A DNA stretch of 64,000 bases from Ornithinibacillus halophilus (GCF_900129485.1 NZ_FQVW01000014.1:1-64000), one strand, 5' to 3'. Counted from the first letter of the stretch, positions 25,613-35,631 are shown. Notes: a model not told the origin generated them from the sequence alone. A program made the numbers and translations.

Positions 25613-26362
25613 TTATTCATTAGAATCATGAAATCTATTTCTAGTATCCTGTAACATCTGATTAAACGCATCAGGCACTGAGTAAAACCCTACCGAATAG
25701 TATCCATTTTCAGTATCCCATCGACCGTATGCATGTAATGCTTCTTGAACGACTTTAGTGTACTCTGGATTCACAGAAGTTAATTGTCCGATATGTTCTA
25801 AATCAACATATCGTGGAACAAAATACTTTGCATGGGTTACCTGTCCATTTTCTTCTAAATCCAGCAATGCCTCTCCAGTTGTTCGATGGTCTGGATGAGG
25901 GTCATGATAACTAAATGCATGGTGGTATGCATCTTTATACATTTCCTCGAATTCCTTCATTAATTCTTTTATATTTTGCAATTCAAGTCCACCGTCGGGA
26001 TAATCAAATATATGTATATTTTCTTCTGGAACTCCTAGTTTAGATACTGCTAATTGGAATTCTGCTAATCGAGCATCTACGAAATCCTCAACAGATAATA
26101 AATCCTTTCCGTTCGCTTCTAAATCTTTATTAATTTTATTAATAGCACTGGAAGCAGCACCTTGAGTAAGGAGAACTATCTGAACATCATGTCCATTATC
26201 CAATTCCTCAACTATACTAGCTCCCATTGATAATGTCTCATCATCTGGATGTGGCGAATAATAAATATGTACAGCAGTCGAATTCGTGTCAAGTAACGAA
26301 AAAATGATTACTGTACAGCAAATTACAATTACTGTTGAAATTAAAAAAATAAACTTTCTCAT
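25613..26362 (-). CDS. secreted PIG-L family deacetylase
   Basis: A 249-residue protein with an N-terminal hydrophobic signal/anchor (residues 4-24), then the PIG-L/LmbE zinc motif YYSPHPDDETLSMG and the partner motif HPDHRTTGEA. These zinc enzymes remove acetyl groups from N-acetylglucosamine-type substrates. The signal sequence places it outside the cytoplasm, which suggests a wall or surface polysaccharide target. AAGGGG precedes the ATG. First gene of a leftward pair with the acyltransferase. Confidence 0.88.
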   Translation of the reverse strand: MRKFIFLISTVIVICCTVIIFSLLDTNSTAVHIYYSPHPDDETLSMGASIVEELDNGHDVQIVLLTQGAASSAINKINKDLEANGKDLLSVEDFVDARLAEFQLAVSKLGVPEENIHIFDYPDGGLELQNIKELMKEFEEMYKDAYHHAFSYHDPHPDHRTTGEALLDLEENGQVTHAKYFVPRYVDLEHIGQLTSVNPEYTKVVQEALHAYGRWDTENGYYSVGFYSVPDAFNQMLQDTRNRFHDSNE

Positions 26363-26545
26363 AGAAACCCCTTATTTTCATCCCATTTTTTCTACAATAT
26401 TATACCGTAGATAGTTGAATATTTCATTAAGGACAATAGGCCTATACTTAAGCAAATTAACTGGAAATAATTGCTTTGTATCTTAAAATGCCCAATTCAA
26501 ATGATAAAAAAGATTATAGTTTCAAAATGATGGGATGGATGCCTT

Positions 26546-27364
26546 GTGCCTAATTTTATTAAAGCTATTATTTCTCTTACCTTGATCTTTATGGTTATTT
26601 CTGCCTGTACGAAAGGTGAGCAAGATGAAAATACTCAACCAAGTAACCGTAATCCCTATTTAAACCTTTCAACTGAAGTACAGGACGAAGGAAATAACGA
26701 ACAACAATTACCAATTAAAGAAAACCAAACAGAGGATTCTCCATTATTAACAGAAGAATCACCTTTGGAAAACAGTGGACAAGTTGATACACAAGTACCA
26801 AATGATCATAATTCTTTACAACAGACAATACCAGAAGCAAAAGCACTTGAAGAAGAACATGTTCCTAATGAAACAGAACAAGAACAAATAACAACACCTT
26901 CCTCACAAGAACAGGAAGATACTACTATTTCAACTGAACTTCCCTTTCAAAATTTCAAAGAAAGATGGAATGCAATAACCGAGGAACAATTTTCGGAACT
27001 TTATATTGAAAAGTTAGCAAAAGTTTCGGATAAAGAGGGAACCTATGAAGCTCGATTGACAAACAAAATCAATTTGAATGTATATGTTAACGATAAGTAC
27101 ATCCAGAAACTCGAAATCATTAGTTTCATCGACAATAAAAATGATGTTTTTCAGATGTTGTCAGGTTGGCAACAGGTCATAAATATTTTACATCCTACTA
27201 TAGAAATACATGATGTAGATACATTTTTCAGTCAGATTGGGATTGGCCCTGATGCTGATTTAAGTAACGTAGAGGCCGTTTCATTTACATATTACGAATT
27301 GTATTATGAAGTTTCCCCAATAGAAAATGGTTACCTATTTAGTGCAAAATTTAATAATTTATAG
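26546..27364 (+). CDS. lipoprotein of unknown function
   Basis: A 272-residue protein starting at GTG, with lipobox VISAC (Cys about residue 21). Residues 30-130 are low-complexity Gln/Glu/Thr/Pro (EEHVPNETEQEQITTP), a flexible spacer through the wall. Residues 135-272 form a folded domain without a motif I know. Sixteen bases separate it from the GH18 wall enzyme gene, so they are probably one operon and may act together at the cell surface. The ribosome site is weak. Confidence 0.8.
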   Translation: MPNFIKAIISLTLIFMVISACTKGEQDENTQPSNRNPYLNLSTEVQDEGNNEQQLPIKENQTEDSPLLTEESPLENSGQVDTQVPNDHNSLQQTIPEAKALEEEHVPNETEQEQITTPSSQEQEDTTISTELPFQNFKERWNAITEEQFSELYIEKLAKVSDKEGTYEARLTNKINLNVYVNDKYIQKLEIISFIDNKNDVFQMLSGWQQVINILHPTIEIHDVDTFFSQIGIGPDADLSNVEAVSFTYYELYYEVSPIENGYLFSAKFNNL

Positions 27365-27380
27365 AATAGGAGGCTAGCGA

Positions 27381-29609
27381 ATGAGATGGAATAGGATAAT
27401 ACTTCTATGTATGTTAGCATTGCCATTGGCATTGCAACATAGTACCCCAACAAATTCTCAGTCTAGTTTTTATAACATGTCCTATTTATATTTTGGGGCT
27501 TTAAATACTTATGTTGACCAAGTAGAGAAGACCAAAGGAAGTCTAAACATGGTTTCTCCAAATTACTTTGATATTTCCAAAGAAGGGGAATTAGATATAA
27601 CTTGGCGACTACAGACGTCATTTATCTTAGAGATGCAAAAGCGTGGTATTAAAGTAGTTCCTTTTTTGGCAAATCATTGGGATAAAAATGCAGGTATTAA
27701 TGGTTTAGAGAACCGTGATAAGTTAGCGAGAGATATTGCTAATGCCATAGATAAATATAATTTAGATGGGGTTAATGTCGATATTGAAGGTATTGATCAT
27801 GCATATAGGGATGAGCACACTGATCTTATTCGACTATTAAGAAAGTATATCCCAAGTGATAAAGAGGTTTCTGTAGCAGTTGCTGCTAATCCGAATGGTT
27901 GGAAATTGGGATGGCATGGCTTTTATGACTATAATGCATTGGCAAAATATGCTGATCACCTAATCATTATGGCGTATGATGAGAGTTGGGAATCACCAGA
28001 AAGTCCAATTGGACCAGTATCAAGCCTATCCTTTTTTGAAAGATCTGTACAATACGCAATTAATCAAGGTGTTCCAAAGGATCGAATAATAGCAGGATTA
28101 CCGTTTTATGGCCGGATGTGGAAATTAGATGGGCCAAATTTAGAGGGACAGAATATAACTGGTAAGGGACTTTCTAGCACAAGAGTGGAACCTTTAGTTA
28201 ATCAATTTAATGGAAGTATACATTTTGACAAAAACACCCAATCTTCTTATGCAACATTCAACATACCAAAAGGACAGAATGCATTTGTAGGAAGTACAAA
28301 TTTAACAGAAGGAGATTATGTCATTTGGTTTGAAAACGAACCATCCATCAGTGCTAAATTAAGTATCCCAAGTAAATATGGAATAAAAGGAACGGGATCA
28401 TGGGCTTTATATCATGAAACACCTGATACTTGGGATTATTATTTATCTGCATTAAATGGCACCACTAATAATAAAGAACAAATGAAACGAATTGGTTCTG
28501 GTACGTTAGGAATAATAAAAGGTTCTGACGTACGTTTGAGGTCAAACGCTTCGTTATCGGCAGAAATTGTACAAACACTAGCATCTAACACCATTACAAA
28601 AGTATCTGGGCAATCGGTATCAGTAGATAATCATAGCTGGTATCCTGTCGAGCTACAAGATGGTACAAGTGGTTATGTCTCAGGAAGCTATATAAGTAAG
28701 TTTGAACTAAAAGAGTTGTATGGAAAAAACCGGTATGAAACAAGTTCACTAATTTCGAATTCTGGATGGGAAGGAGAAGCACAATCTGTAGTTATAGGTC
28801 GGGGTGATGTACCAATTGATGCCTTGACAGGTAGTGTCTTGGCACGAAAACTAAATTCCCCATTGTTATTAACAGAATCATCAAAGCTTCCGGAAAATGT
28901 AAAATCAGAAATTGATCGATTAGCACCAGAAATTATTTATCTTCTCGGTGGTGAGAGCGCGATATCAGATGCTGTAAAAAAACAACTCCAAGATAAAGGT
29001 TATGAAATTGAACGTATTTCAGGCAATAGTAGGTATGATACTGCTGTACGTATAGCAGATGAAGTTGGAATTAATAATGAATTGATTTTAACAACTGGAA
29101 TAGAAAGTCCAGACGCCTTATCTATTGCACCATATGCTGGGTTAAGTCAAACACCAATTATCCTAACACGACCAACCTCCATTCCCGACGAGGTTAGGAA
29201 TATTATTGAACAACATAATATTACGCAAGTCACCATAATCGGAGGAGAAGGGGCCGTATCTGGAAACGTGGAAGCAGAACTAGAAAAAATGGGAGTTCAG
29301 GTTGTACGTGTAAAAGGGAGCAATCGTTATGAAACAAGTGTTGCGATAGCAAGACATTATAGTGATGAGCTAAACTTTTCAGACTTATATTTTGCAAGTG
29401 GCGCCAGTTATATTGATGCATTGCCAGGTTCCCCACTTGCAGCCAAGAGTGGAGCTCCCATTATTTTAATAAACAATGGTACCCTTCCTTCAGCAGTTAA
29501 AAACTTTTTACAAAACGACCTCACAGCAACACCAAACGTAGTTATTCTTGGTGGCTATGGAGTAATTTCTGACAGTACTAGAATGAATTTATTTAAAATG
29601 ATTAAGTAG
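27381..29609 (+). CDS. secreted GH18 glycosidase with SH3 and three CWB2 repeats
   Basis: A 742-residue exported protein. After the signal peptide (residues 1-27) comes a glycosyl hydrolase 18 barrel (about 30-350) with the catalytic DGVNVDIEG, whose last Glu is the acid. A bacterial SH3 domain (VRLRSNASLSAEIV, about 370-435) follows. Then three CWB2 wall-anchoring repeats (KNRYETSSLI, NSRYDTAVRI, SNRYETSVAI) run to the end. GH18 with wall-binding domains in Bacillaceae usually cleaves peptidoglycan or chitin-like chains. AGGAGG lies eight bases upstream of the ATG. It shares its operon with the preceding lipoprotein. Confidence 0.93.
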   Translation: MRWNRIILLCMLALPLALQHSTPTNSQSSFYNMSYLYFGALNTYVDQVEKTKGSLNMVSPNYFDISKEGELDITWRLQTSFILEMQKRGIKVVPFLANHWDKNAGINGLENRDKLARDIANAIDKYNLDGVNVDIEGIDHAYRDEHTDLIRLLRKYIPSDKEVSVAVAANPNGWKLGWHGFYDYNALAKYADHLIIMAYDESWESPESPIGPVSSLSFFERSVQYAINQGVPKDRIIAGLPFYGRMWKLDGPNLEGQNITGKGLSSTRVEPLVNQFNGSIHFDKNTQSSYATFNIPKGQNAFVGSTNLTEGDYVIWFENEPSISAKLSIPSKYGIKGTGSWALYHETPDTWDYYLSALNGTTNNKEQMKRIGSGTLGIIKGSDVRLRSNASLSAEIVQTLASNTITKVSGQSVSVDNHSWYPVELQDGTSGYVSGSYISKFELKELYGKNRYETSSLISNSGWEGEAQSVVIGRGDVPIDALTGSVLARKLNSPLLLTESSKLPENVKSEIDRLAPEIIYLLGGESAISDAVKKQLQDKGYEIERISGNSRYDTAVRIADEVGINNELILTTGIESPDALSIAPYAGLSQTPIILTRPTSIPDEVRNIIEQHNITQVTIIGGEGAVSGNVEAELEKMGVQVVRVKGSNRYETSVAIARHYSDELNFSDLYFASGASYIDALPGSPLAAKSGAPIILINNGTLPSAVKNFLQNDLTATPNVVILGGYGVISDSTRMNLFKMIK

Positions 29610-29710
29610 TAATGGTGTGGTGTGGAACTTACAATCATATTTATGAGTTTCACACCTATTTTTACTATTGAGGAAACATTATTGTTTTTATTACATTAAG
29701 GTGGATTTGG

Positions 29711-29766
29711 TGGTCTAGTTTGTATAAAAAAAGTGCTATTGCCCGGGAGCGATAGCACTTTTTCTG
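29711..29766. terminator. bidirectional terminator, copy of the one at 13147
   Basis: AAGTGCTAT / ATAGCACTT with flanking A- and T-runs between convergent genes. Its first 34 bases equal 13147-13180. Confidence 0.85.
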
Positions 29767-29775
29767 TTTCATTAT

Positions 29776-29931
29776 CTATTCTTCAATGGAATCCAATTGT
29801 TCTACAACAACTTCAGTGGATTCATTGCTTAAAATCTCATTGTTATTAGTAGAATTAAATGCAAAAAGTAATACAAAAGCCAATAAAATAGTTGTTTTAG
29901 AGAATAAGGCAATCAATACTTTTTTGTTCAT
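29776..29931 (-). CDS. 51-residue membrane or secreted peptide
   Basis: Minus-strand ORF from ATG 29931, preceded by GAGAGGAAAG. The product has a basic start (MNKKVLIALFSK), a hydrophobic helix (TTILLAFVLLFAF) and a polar tail rich in Asn, Ser and Glu (NEILSNESTEVVVEQLD). It looks like a single-pass membrane or cleaved secreted peptide. The terminator at 29711-29766 sits right behind its stop codon. The overlapping plus-strand frame lacks a ribosome site. Function unknown. Confidence 0.7.
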   Translation of the reverse strand: MNKKVLIALFSKTTILLAFVLLFAFNSTNNNEILSNESTEVVVEQLDSIEE

Positions 29932-30024
29932 GGTGTTCTTTCCTCTCTCAGATGTAAAGTATAAAACTTTAGGTAAAATTACCTAGATAATTATAGTATA
30001 TATTTTTCTAAATAACAATCCCCT

Positions 30025-30094
30025 TTCGACAAAATTCGGAAGGTGACAGGCACCCGTCGAAAGTTCGACATAAACCGGGAAGTGACAGGCACCC
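30025..30094 (+). repeat. two REP-like elements in tandem
   Basis: Two diverged copies (30025-30055 and 30064-30094) of TTCGACAAAATCCGGGAAG plus TGACAGGCACC, lying between the stop codons of two leftward genes. Confidence 0.85.
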
Positions 30095-30114
30095 GCACTC
30101 AGGCACCCACAGTC

Positions 30115-33100
30115 CTACTCCCATTTGATCAAGAGGCCACTCGTTATTTGGTTGCTTACTCGGAAGATGAATTCTTTTGGCTCCAATTCTTCCTCCACAA
30201 CAAATTCGAGTACTGCTTTTATTCTTCCTCCTCTTGCCAAGTTCCGATTTCGTTCTAGATTTGCTTCTTCTAGAATCGTCATTTTTTCATATATATGGAT
30301 TCCTTCCTCAGTATATAATTCAAAATTGGCTCGTGAACGAATATCGACTAACACATCACTAAGATTTTCATACAGAATTTCCAACGCCACAACCTTCATG
30401 CCTTCATCAATTTCTGTCATGATGCTTTCTGTTTCATTTACTTGAAGGGTAAATGTGTCCTTGACGAAATATTCTTCACCAAGATAGGTAACATTTCCAC
30501 CGTATTTATTGTACTCTTTCTGTAGTCTCTCCTCTTCGGTCTCTTCATCCTCAGGAGCTTCCTCTATTACTCGGTCATCTCCCCCATCATCGACAATATC
30601 TCCATCGGTAGGGCTAAACGCCCCTTCTGCTGCCTCTTTCAATTGTTCGGCTTCCTTAATCGTAGGTGCGATTTGAACCATTGAATACGTGAACACGCCA
30701 GTCAACAGAACAGCACCAGCAACAACTGCCCACTTCAGACGTTTTTCTGATAATTTCCGATTGGAATAGCTCCCACCCATTCCTTCAATTGGCTGGATAC
30801 GAACTGCTTTTTCAGCTGGGAAAATGGCTCCGATTGTTCCTATAATAATAGGGATTAACCCCGTTGCTAACACAAATAAAATATCTTCAGTTGGCAATTG
30901 CCCATAAAGCACCACCATCATGACAAATGCTAATGCCACACCGATGACAGCTGCAAAAATTCCACTGAACACTCCTTCTAACAAGATAAGCCATCGAACC
31001 ACATGATTTTTCCAACCGATTGATTTTAATAAGGCAATTTCTTCCTGGCGTTCAGTTATGTTTTGCCACATAATTTCAGCAGTCGTTAATATTGCAATCA
31101 CTAAGGCAACTATAATCGCTGCATATTGAACCGGCCCAACTTCCAGTGCGACATACTGACCAAGCCACGTTGTATACATAATTCCTTTTAGTCGTAATGA
31201 AATGTAAAGGAAAATTCCAAGCAACCCGGTCGGCAGTGCAATGGATACAACAGAAAGAATGCTCCGCCTCCACTTCCCAATAAAATGGTTAAATGCCATC
31301 GAGACTAATCCTTTAGTTTTCAAGATTCTTTTACTAGATTTTGAAATTTCTCCGGTTCTCATTGCTTCATATGGTTCAATTTTTTGAATCAAGCCTGCAG
31401 GGATAATGGCTCCTAACACATAAATCGCAAATCCAAAAAATCCAGTTAAAAAGAATCGTGCTAAATCAATGGTTCCTCCAGTAGATACATAGACAAAACT
31501 GAGCATAGTCCATGATAATAAGGCAACGAACGCTCCTAAAATCATCGCTTCATAAAGCAACATTTTACTTAATTGACCTGGCCTCCAACCAATCGAAAGT
31601 AAAACGGCAAACTCTTTTCTTCTAGCTAACATGGAAACAAGGCCTGTTGCCCAAACGTACACAATGGCAACAGCAATCACACTAAAAACTACACCCGTAA
31701 ATCCAATTTTAGCTTCACGAAAAATGGAAATCGCCGATCCAATATTTACCCATGGTTGTTGAAACCAACCTAATGCCTCCTCATCATTAATCGAAGGTAC
31801 ATACGATAATGTCAGTTGTGGTGAGGAGCCTAACGTAATATCGGTAATTAAGCCCGTCTCCTTTTCGATTTCATTTGCCACCCACTCTAACGTTTCTTGG
31901 CTTTCCTCACTTAAATCCATGACCCCTTTAACCTTCACACGAATCGAGGAAATCGGTTCATCCCCGAGAATCTGCTCTGCTGCTTCAATGGTCGTTAACA
32001 TTCCAGGTGGATTCGTTAAAAAATCATAAGGATTGTCTGTTGGCTTTAATGTTTTCGCTGGATTAACTGGCTCACCATCAGCATCAATCACAAATTCTGC
32101 TGTAGCCGGGCGATACGTTTCCATTGGTAATTCAGTCGTCGGGTCTTTCGAAATATCTAGTTTACTAGGGTCATAAAATCCAATCCATTTTGGGATAATC
32201 CGAGGCCAATCATCTGAGTTTTTTCCAAACGAAATTGGTTCACGAAAAGACTCATTTCCGACAAATGCTGGCTTTGTTTGTGGGTCATTTTGAAATGTTT
32301 CCACTTGATAGGCAAATGGCCAACGTTCTGAAAAAGGACTTTTCACAGCTTTATATTGTAACGGACTCGGCCGATCCACAATCCATGGTGCTGCGTCTCG
32401 GTCAAGATGGTCTTCCTCAAACATTTCCCCTGTTTCCATATCAGCACCAGCTACACTATTTACAAATAGCCGGAACGCCTCTTCACTGGAAAAAGTATAA
32501 TGCTGTTTTTCTCCGACACCATCCATCGTATCTAAATAAGCTTCTTTTCCATTTTCTTTTATCGTCACCAACGTGTCATTGGCATTTTCACGATTAAAGT
32601 CGATGTCCAATCGTTCAATCGAAAACTGATAACTTTTATCAACGTACGCATGATTACTAACAAGCACAGGGAAATCCGTTGAATATATTTCATTCATAAT
32701 ATCACCAACACGATTCACTGTGTCACGATCGCTAAAATAACGGCTTTCCCCTAAGTCAACAACCGCTCCATCCAAGCCCACTAATTTCGCTTCTTGTTCA
32801 GGGTCAATCCCAGCTAACAATGCATAAGAAAAAATAGATAATTTTTCTTGTGGTGGACCAACCCCTGACCCATAACCTTCTTCGGACAGATTTTCTTTAA
32901 TAAGATCCCAATCACCCACAGCAAAATAGGTTGTATTGTTGGAAGTTTTTTTATCAATTCCAAGATCGAGCGTTTCTTCATATGTTTGCCGGTAGATGCC
33001 TTCTTCATCAAACTCTAGATTTTCAAAATCAATCTCATACCCTGCATACCCAATCATCGCAATTGGTGCAGCGACCTCTACTCCGGGAATATCTTTAATT

Positions 33101-33381
33101 TTTTCGTATTGATCAACACTAATTCCACCTTGAAGCCCACTCAAGTAATTCGGCTCCAGTAATTTTTTCTCCTCGGTAACACTCCGGGAACCTTCTGGCC
33201 TCACCACGATGTCATAAGAAGCAGACCACCGCTGTTGTAAATGGTCCACAACCGTTCCCTTATTTGTATCCGAGACTCCGATTAAATAAGTCAATCCAAG
33301 ACTTACAATTAATGCACCGACTAAAAGTAAAATAAACCGCTCTTTTCTCCTCCACCAATTTTGCCAAATAAATCGAATCAC
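30115..33381 (-). CDS. large FtsX/MacB-type ABC transporter permease
   Basis: A 1088-residue membrane protein. One helix near the N-terminus (residues 16-35) is followed by a large extracytoplasmic region to about 545. Two blocks of FtsX helices come next (about 555-680 and 715-860), then one more helix near 905. The tail after residue 925 has an acidic linker (VDDGGDDRVIEEAPEDEETE) and a beta domain resembling DUF4352. Proteins of this build move or tether lipoproteins, peptides or wall enzymes rather than nutrients. The start overlaps the ATPase gene stop by four bases, so the pair is translationally coupled. Its 3' end adjoins two REP elements. Confidence 0.9.
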   Translation of the reverse strand: MIRFIWQNWWRRKERFILLLVGALIVSLGLTYLIGVSDTNKGTVVDHLQQRWSASYDIVVRPEGSRSVTEEKKLLEPNYLSGLQGGISVDQYEKIKDIPGVEVAAPIAMIGYAGYEIDFENLEFDEEGIYRQTYEETLDLGIDKKTSNNTTYFAVGDWDLIKENLSEEGYGSGVGPPQEKLSIFSYALLAGIDPEQEAKLVGLDGAVVDLGESRYFSDRDTVNRVGDIMNEIYSTDFPVLVSNHAYVDKSYQFSIERLDIDFNRENANDTLVTIKENGKEAYLDTMDGVGEKQHYTFSSEEAFRLFVNSVAGADMETGEMFEEDHLDRDAAPWIVDRPSPLQYKAVKSPFSERWPFAYQVETFQNDPQTKPAFVGNESFREPISFGKNSDDWPRIIPKWIGFYDPSKLDISKDPTTELPMETYRPATAEFVIDADGEPVNPAKTLKPTDNPYDFLTNPPGMLTTIEAAEQILGDEPISSIRVKVKGVMDLSEESQETLEWVANEIEKETGLITDITLGSSPQLTLSYVPSINDEEALGWFQQPWVNIGSAISIFREAKIGFTGVVFSVIAVAIVYVWATGLVSMLARRKEFAVLLSIGWRPGQLSKMLLYEAMILGAFVALLSWTMLSFVYVSTGGTIDLARFFLTGFFGFAIYVLGAIIPAGLIQKIEPYEAMRTGEISKSSKRILKTKGLVSMAFNHFIGKWRRSILSVVSIALPTGLLGIFLYISLRLKGIMYTTWLGQYVALEVGPVQYAAIIVALVIAILTTAEIMWQNITERQEEIALLKSIGWKNHVVRWLILLEGVFSGIFAAVIGVALAFVMMVVLYGQLPTEDILFVLATGLIPIIIGTIGAIFPAEKAVRIQPIEGMGGSYSNRKLSEKRLKWAVVAGAVLLTGVFTYSMVQIAPTIKEAEQLKEAAEGAFSPTDGDIVDDGGDDRVIEEAPEDEETEEERLQKEYNKYGGNVTYLGEEYFVKDTFTLQVNETESIMTEIDEGMKVVALEILYENLSDVLVDIRSRANFELYTEEGIHIYEKMTILEEANLERNRNLARGGRIKAVLEFVVEEELEPKEFIFRVSNQITSGLLIKWE

Positions 33382-34070
33382 ACTCGTTCACCACCAGTTT
33401 CTGAAAGAATAACTCCATCCTTCATGGAAACGATTCGATTTGCTTTTTGGGCAAGCTTCGGGTCATGCGTCACAAATAAAATTCCACAACCTTCTTGGGT
33501 ATTTAATTGTTGAAGTAAATCAAAAATAAGTTCCCCCGTTTCCGTATCTAGATTTCCAGTTGGCTCATCGGCTAATAACCAACTCGGTTTATGTACAATA
33601 GCACGCGCGATTGCAACACGCTGTTGTTGCCCACCAGATAATTGGGACGGGAGAGAATTCAATTTATCGGCAAGTCCCACCTGCTCTAACACTTCTTTTG
33701 CACGCTCTTGTTTGTTGTAGGAAACGTTACGTGCAAATAATGGGGTGAGAACATTTTCTAAAGCTGTCAATGTAGGCAACAAATGAAACTGCTGAAAAAT
33801 AAACCCAATCTCTTCAAAGCGAAAATCAGCAACCTTCTTTTTACTTTTCGTCATGATGTCTTCTCCATCATATAAAATGCTACCCGATGTCGGTTGATCC
33901 AGTGTCCCTATTAAACTTAATAAAGTAGACTTCCCAGAACCAGAAGGCCCAATTATCGCCGAAAACTCACCCTTGGTAAAGTTAATATTTATATTTTGAA
34001 CTGCATGCGTAACGACGCCGTTACCTTTATAAGACTTTCCTAACTCTTTGCAATGTATATTAGTAACCAT
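33378..34070 (-). CDS. ABC transporter ATP-binding protein, LolD/MacB type
   Basis: A 230-residue ATPase with Walker [12 protein letters not shown]-loop [18 protein letters not shown], signature [15 protein letters not shown], Walker [12 protein letters not shown] and switch His in FVTHDP. The length and motifs fit the LolD/MacB class that pairs with FtsX-type permeases. The start ATG follows GAGGTGGGG. Upstream lies array 4. No substrate-binding protein or two-component system is nearby, so the trigger is unknown. Confidence 0.94.
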   Translation of the reverse strand: MVTNIHCKELGKSYKGNGVVTHAVQNININFTKGEFSAIIGPSGSGKSTLLSLIGTLDQPTSGSILYDGEDIMTKSKKKVADFRFEEIGFIFQQFHLLPTLTALENVLTPLFARNVSYNKQERAKEVLEQVGLADKLNSLPSQLSGGQQQRVAIARAIVHKPSWLLADEPTGNLDTETGELIFDLLQQLNTQEGCGILFVTHDPKLAQKANRIVSMKDGVILSETGGERV

Positions 34071-34164
34071 TTAACCCCACCTCTTAATTTGTATAGGTCT
34101 ATTGTATAAAAAAAATAATTTTGTAAATATACTGAAATTATAACAGAAGATGAGAGGGTGTGTT

Positions 34165-34462
34165 AGGGGGCGTTGGGTGGAGATAAGTGATTGTTGTTGG
34201 AGCGAATCGTGTAGTGAGGGGGAGCGATTTATCTTGGTGGGGAGCGTATTTTGTAGCGGGGCGAGCGAGTTTATCTTGGTGGGGAGCGTATTTTGATGTG
34301 GGGCGAGCGAGTTTTCCTTGGTGGGGAGCGTATTCTGCAGCGAGGCGAGCGAGTTTTCCTTGGTGGGGAGCGTATTCTTTCCTATAATGAGCGACTACAC
34401 AGACTTGAGGAGCAAATACTACTACAAAACGAGCACATTCGAGATCTCGTGGAGCGTGGAAC
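34165..34462 (+). repeat. G-rich tandem repeat array 4
   Basis: About seven units, core GGGGAGCGTATT and GGGCGAGCGAGTTTT separated by CTTGGTG, decaying at the right end. Same top-strand orientation as the other arrays. It fills most of the gap 34071-34564; no gene was found there. Confidence 0.88.
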
Positions 34463-34564
34463 AACCGACTTATATAGAAAGGTGGAATATTGTTAATTAA
34501 GTTAACTATTCATCCAGGGAGTTATCTACAAATCCGAATTGTATTAATTCTATGATATACAAGT

Positions 34565-34963
34565 CTATGCGATTCTATAAATATACGCATCTTCAATATA
34601 GTAATTTTCAATTGCATTCCTTGAAAATCTTATTCCTGCCACCTTATCTGGTCCCGTATGAATCGTTGTGCTTAGTATTTCAATTAATCGATCATTTGTA
34701 CGTACAAATACAATGTTACTTAAATCAATGTTATAATCCTGATTATTTTGCCTTAACTCCATCAGTACATCATTTATACTTCGATATGCTTTAGCAGGAC
34801 CAGTGTGATCATAAGATTTTGAGGCAATGATCAGCCGCCAACACTCTCGGTCTAGATCGTATAACCATAGTGCTGCATGTACAGGGAAGTTTGCATTATC
34901 TAATTCTTTTACTAGCAATGCTCCTTCTCTAAAATCTTTCTCTACCAATGTTCTTTTATCCAT
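34565..34963 (-). CDS. hypothetical partner of HEPN protein
   Basis: A 132-residue soluble protein with a mixed alpha/beta sequence (ALWLYDLDRECWRLIIAS, VAGIRFSRNAIENYYIEDAY). I do not recognise the family. Its ATG lies inside the end of the HEPN gene (22-base overlap) behind GAGGGGG, so the two are made together. The tight pairing with a HEPN protein suggests a toxin/antitoxin or accessory-defence relation, but there is no nucleotidyltransferase motif (GSRARG-type), so it is not a standard MNT antitoxin. Confidence 0.7.
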   Translation of the reverse strand: MDKRTLVEKDFREGALLVKELDNANFPVHAALWLYDLDRECWRLIIASKSYDHTGPAKAYRSINDVLMELRQNNQDYNIDLSNIVFVRTNDRLIEILSTTIHTGPDKVAGIRFSRNAIENYYIEDAYIYRIA

Positions 34964-35331
34964 CTCAATACCCCCTCATTTGGATCATTGATCGCCTTAA
35001 GCATATCTTTTGCTTCCTCCATTGTATGCTCTTCATAACGATCCTTTTCAGACCAATCTCGAATAACTGTCCAGTTAATTTCAAATTCTTTTGGAACCCT
35101 CGCACCAATTACCCCAATTAGTTTCTCTACATTATGTGTGTAGATTTGATTAACAATTGTTTTATCTGGAAAATCATATTTCTTCGTATTTTTAGCAATC
35201 CATGCTTTTAGTGCGCATTCAATCACATAACCAGCCAAGTAATAAGCTCCTGCATAACATTTTGCCTCAAATAGAATCGTAGCTTCCTTTAATCGAATTT
35301 CAGCAAGTTTTTGTAAGTCCCTTCTATTCAT
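34942..35331 (-). CDS. HEPN domain protein
   Basis: A 129-residue all-helical protein matching the HEPN family: LAEIRLKEATILFEAKCYAGAYYLAGYVIECALKAWIAK, a central THNVEKLIGV, and a late DRYEEHTMEEA. HEPN proteins are often RNases or parts of toxin-antitoxin and abortive-infection modules. The usual catalytic R-X4-6-H spacing is not clear; I see R-X3-H in RYEEH, so activity is uncertain. First gene of a two-gene unit; the upstream 300 bases are AT-rich with no clear promoter. Confidence 0.8.
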   Translation of the reverse strand: MNRRDLQKLAEIRLKEATILFEAKCYAGAYYLAGYVIECALKAWIAKNTKKYDFPDKTIVNQIYTHNVEKLIGVIGARVPKEFEINWTVIRDWSEKDRYEEHTMEEAKDMLKAINDPNEGVLRWIKEHW

Positions 35332-35631
35332 ATTATTCTCCTTTCTATTGTATTTATCAAGTTGTTAATCATATGTGAAAATTAATTTGAAGTAATAATG
35401 AGGTTTCCATAAAGATGATGTCAAGAGGGATTAGGTATAAGATAATAAAAAGGAAATTATATGTCAAAAAACGCTATCAGTGGAATTAATCAATTTTGAA
35501 ACCATTAACAATTACAAAATAATAATATTATTACATTTGTAATTATGAAAATTCAATTTTACTTTTAAAAAGCCCATTCAAAATAAAAATATAGGAAAGT
35601 TAAATAATCATCAAGAAACAAGTTTTCTGCT
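35332..35631. other. AT-rich intergenic stretch
   Basis: No ORF, hairpin or promoter I would defend. It separates the HEPN pair from array 5. Confidence 0.5.

Noticed and set aside
29786-29986. Plus-strand 66-codon frame
   Set aside because: It has no ribosome site and overlaps a better-supported minus-strand small gene.
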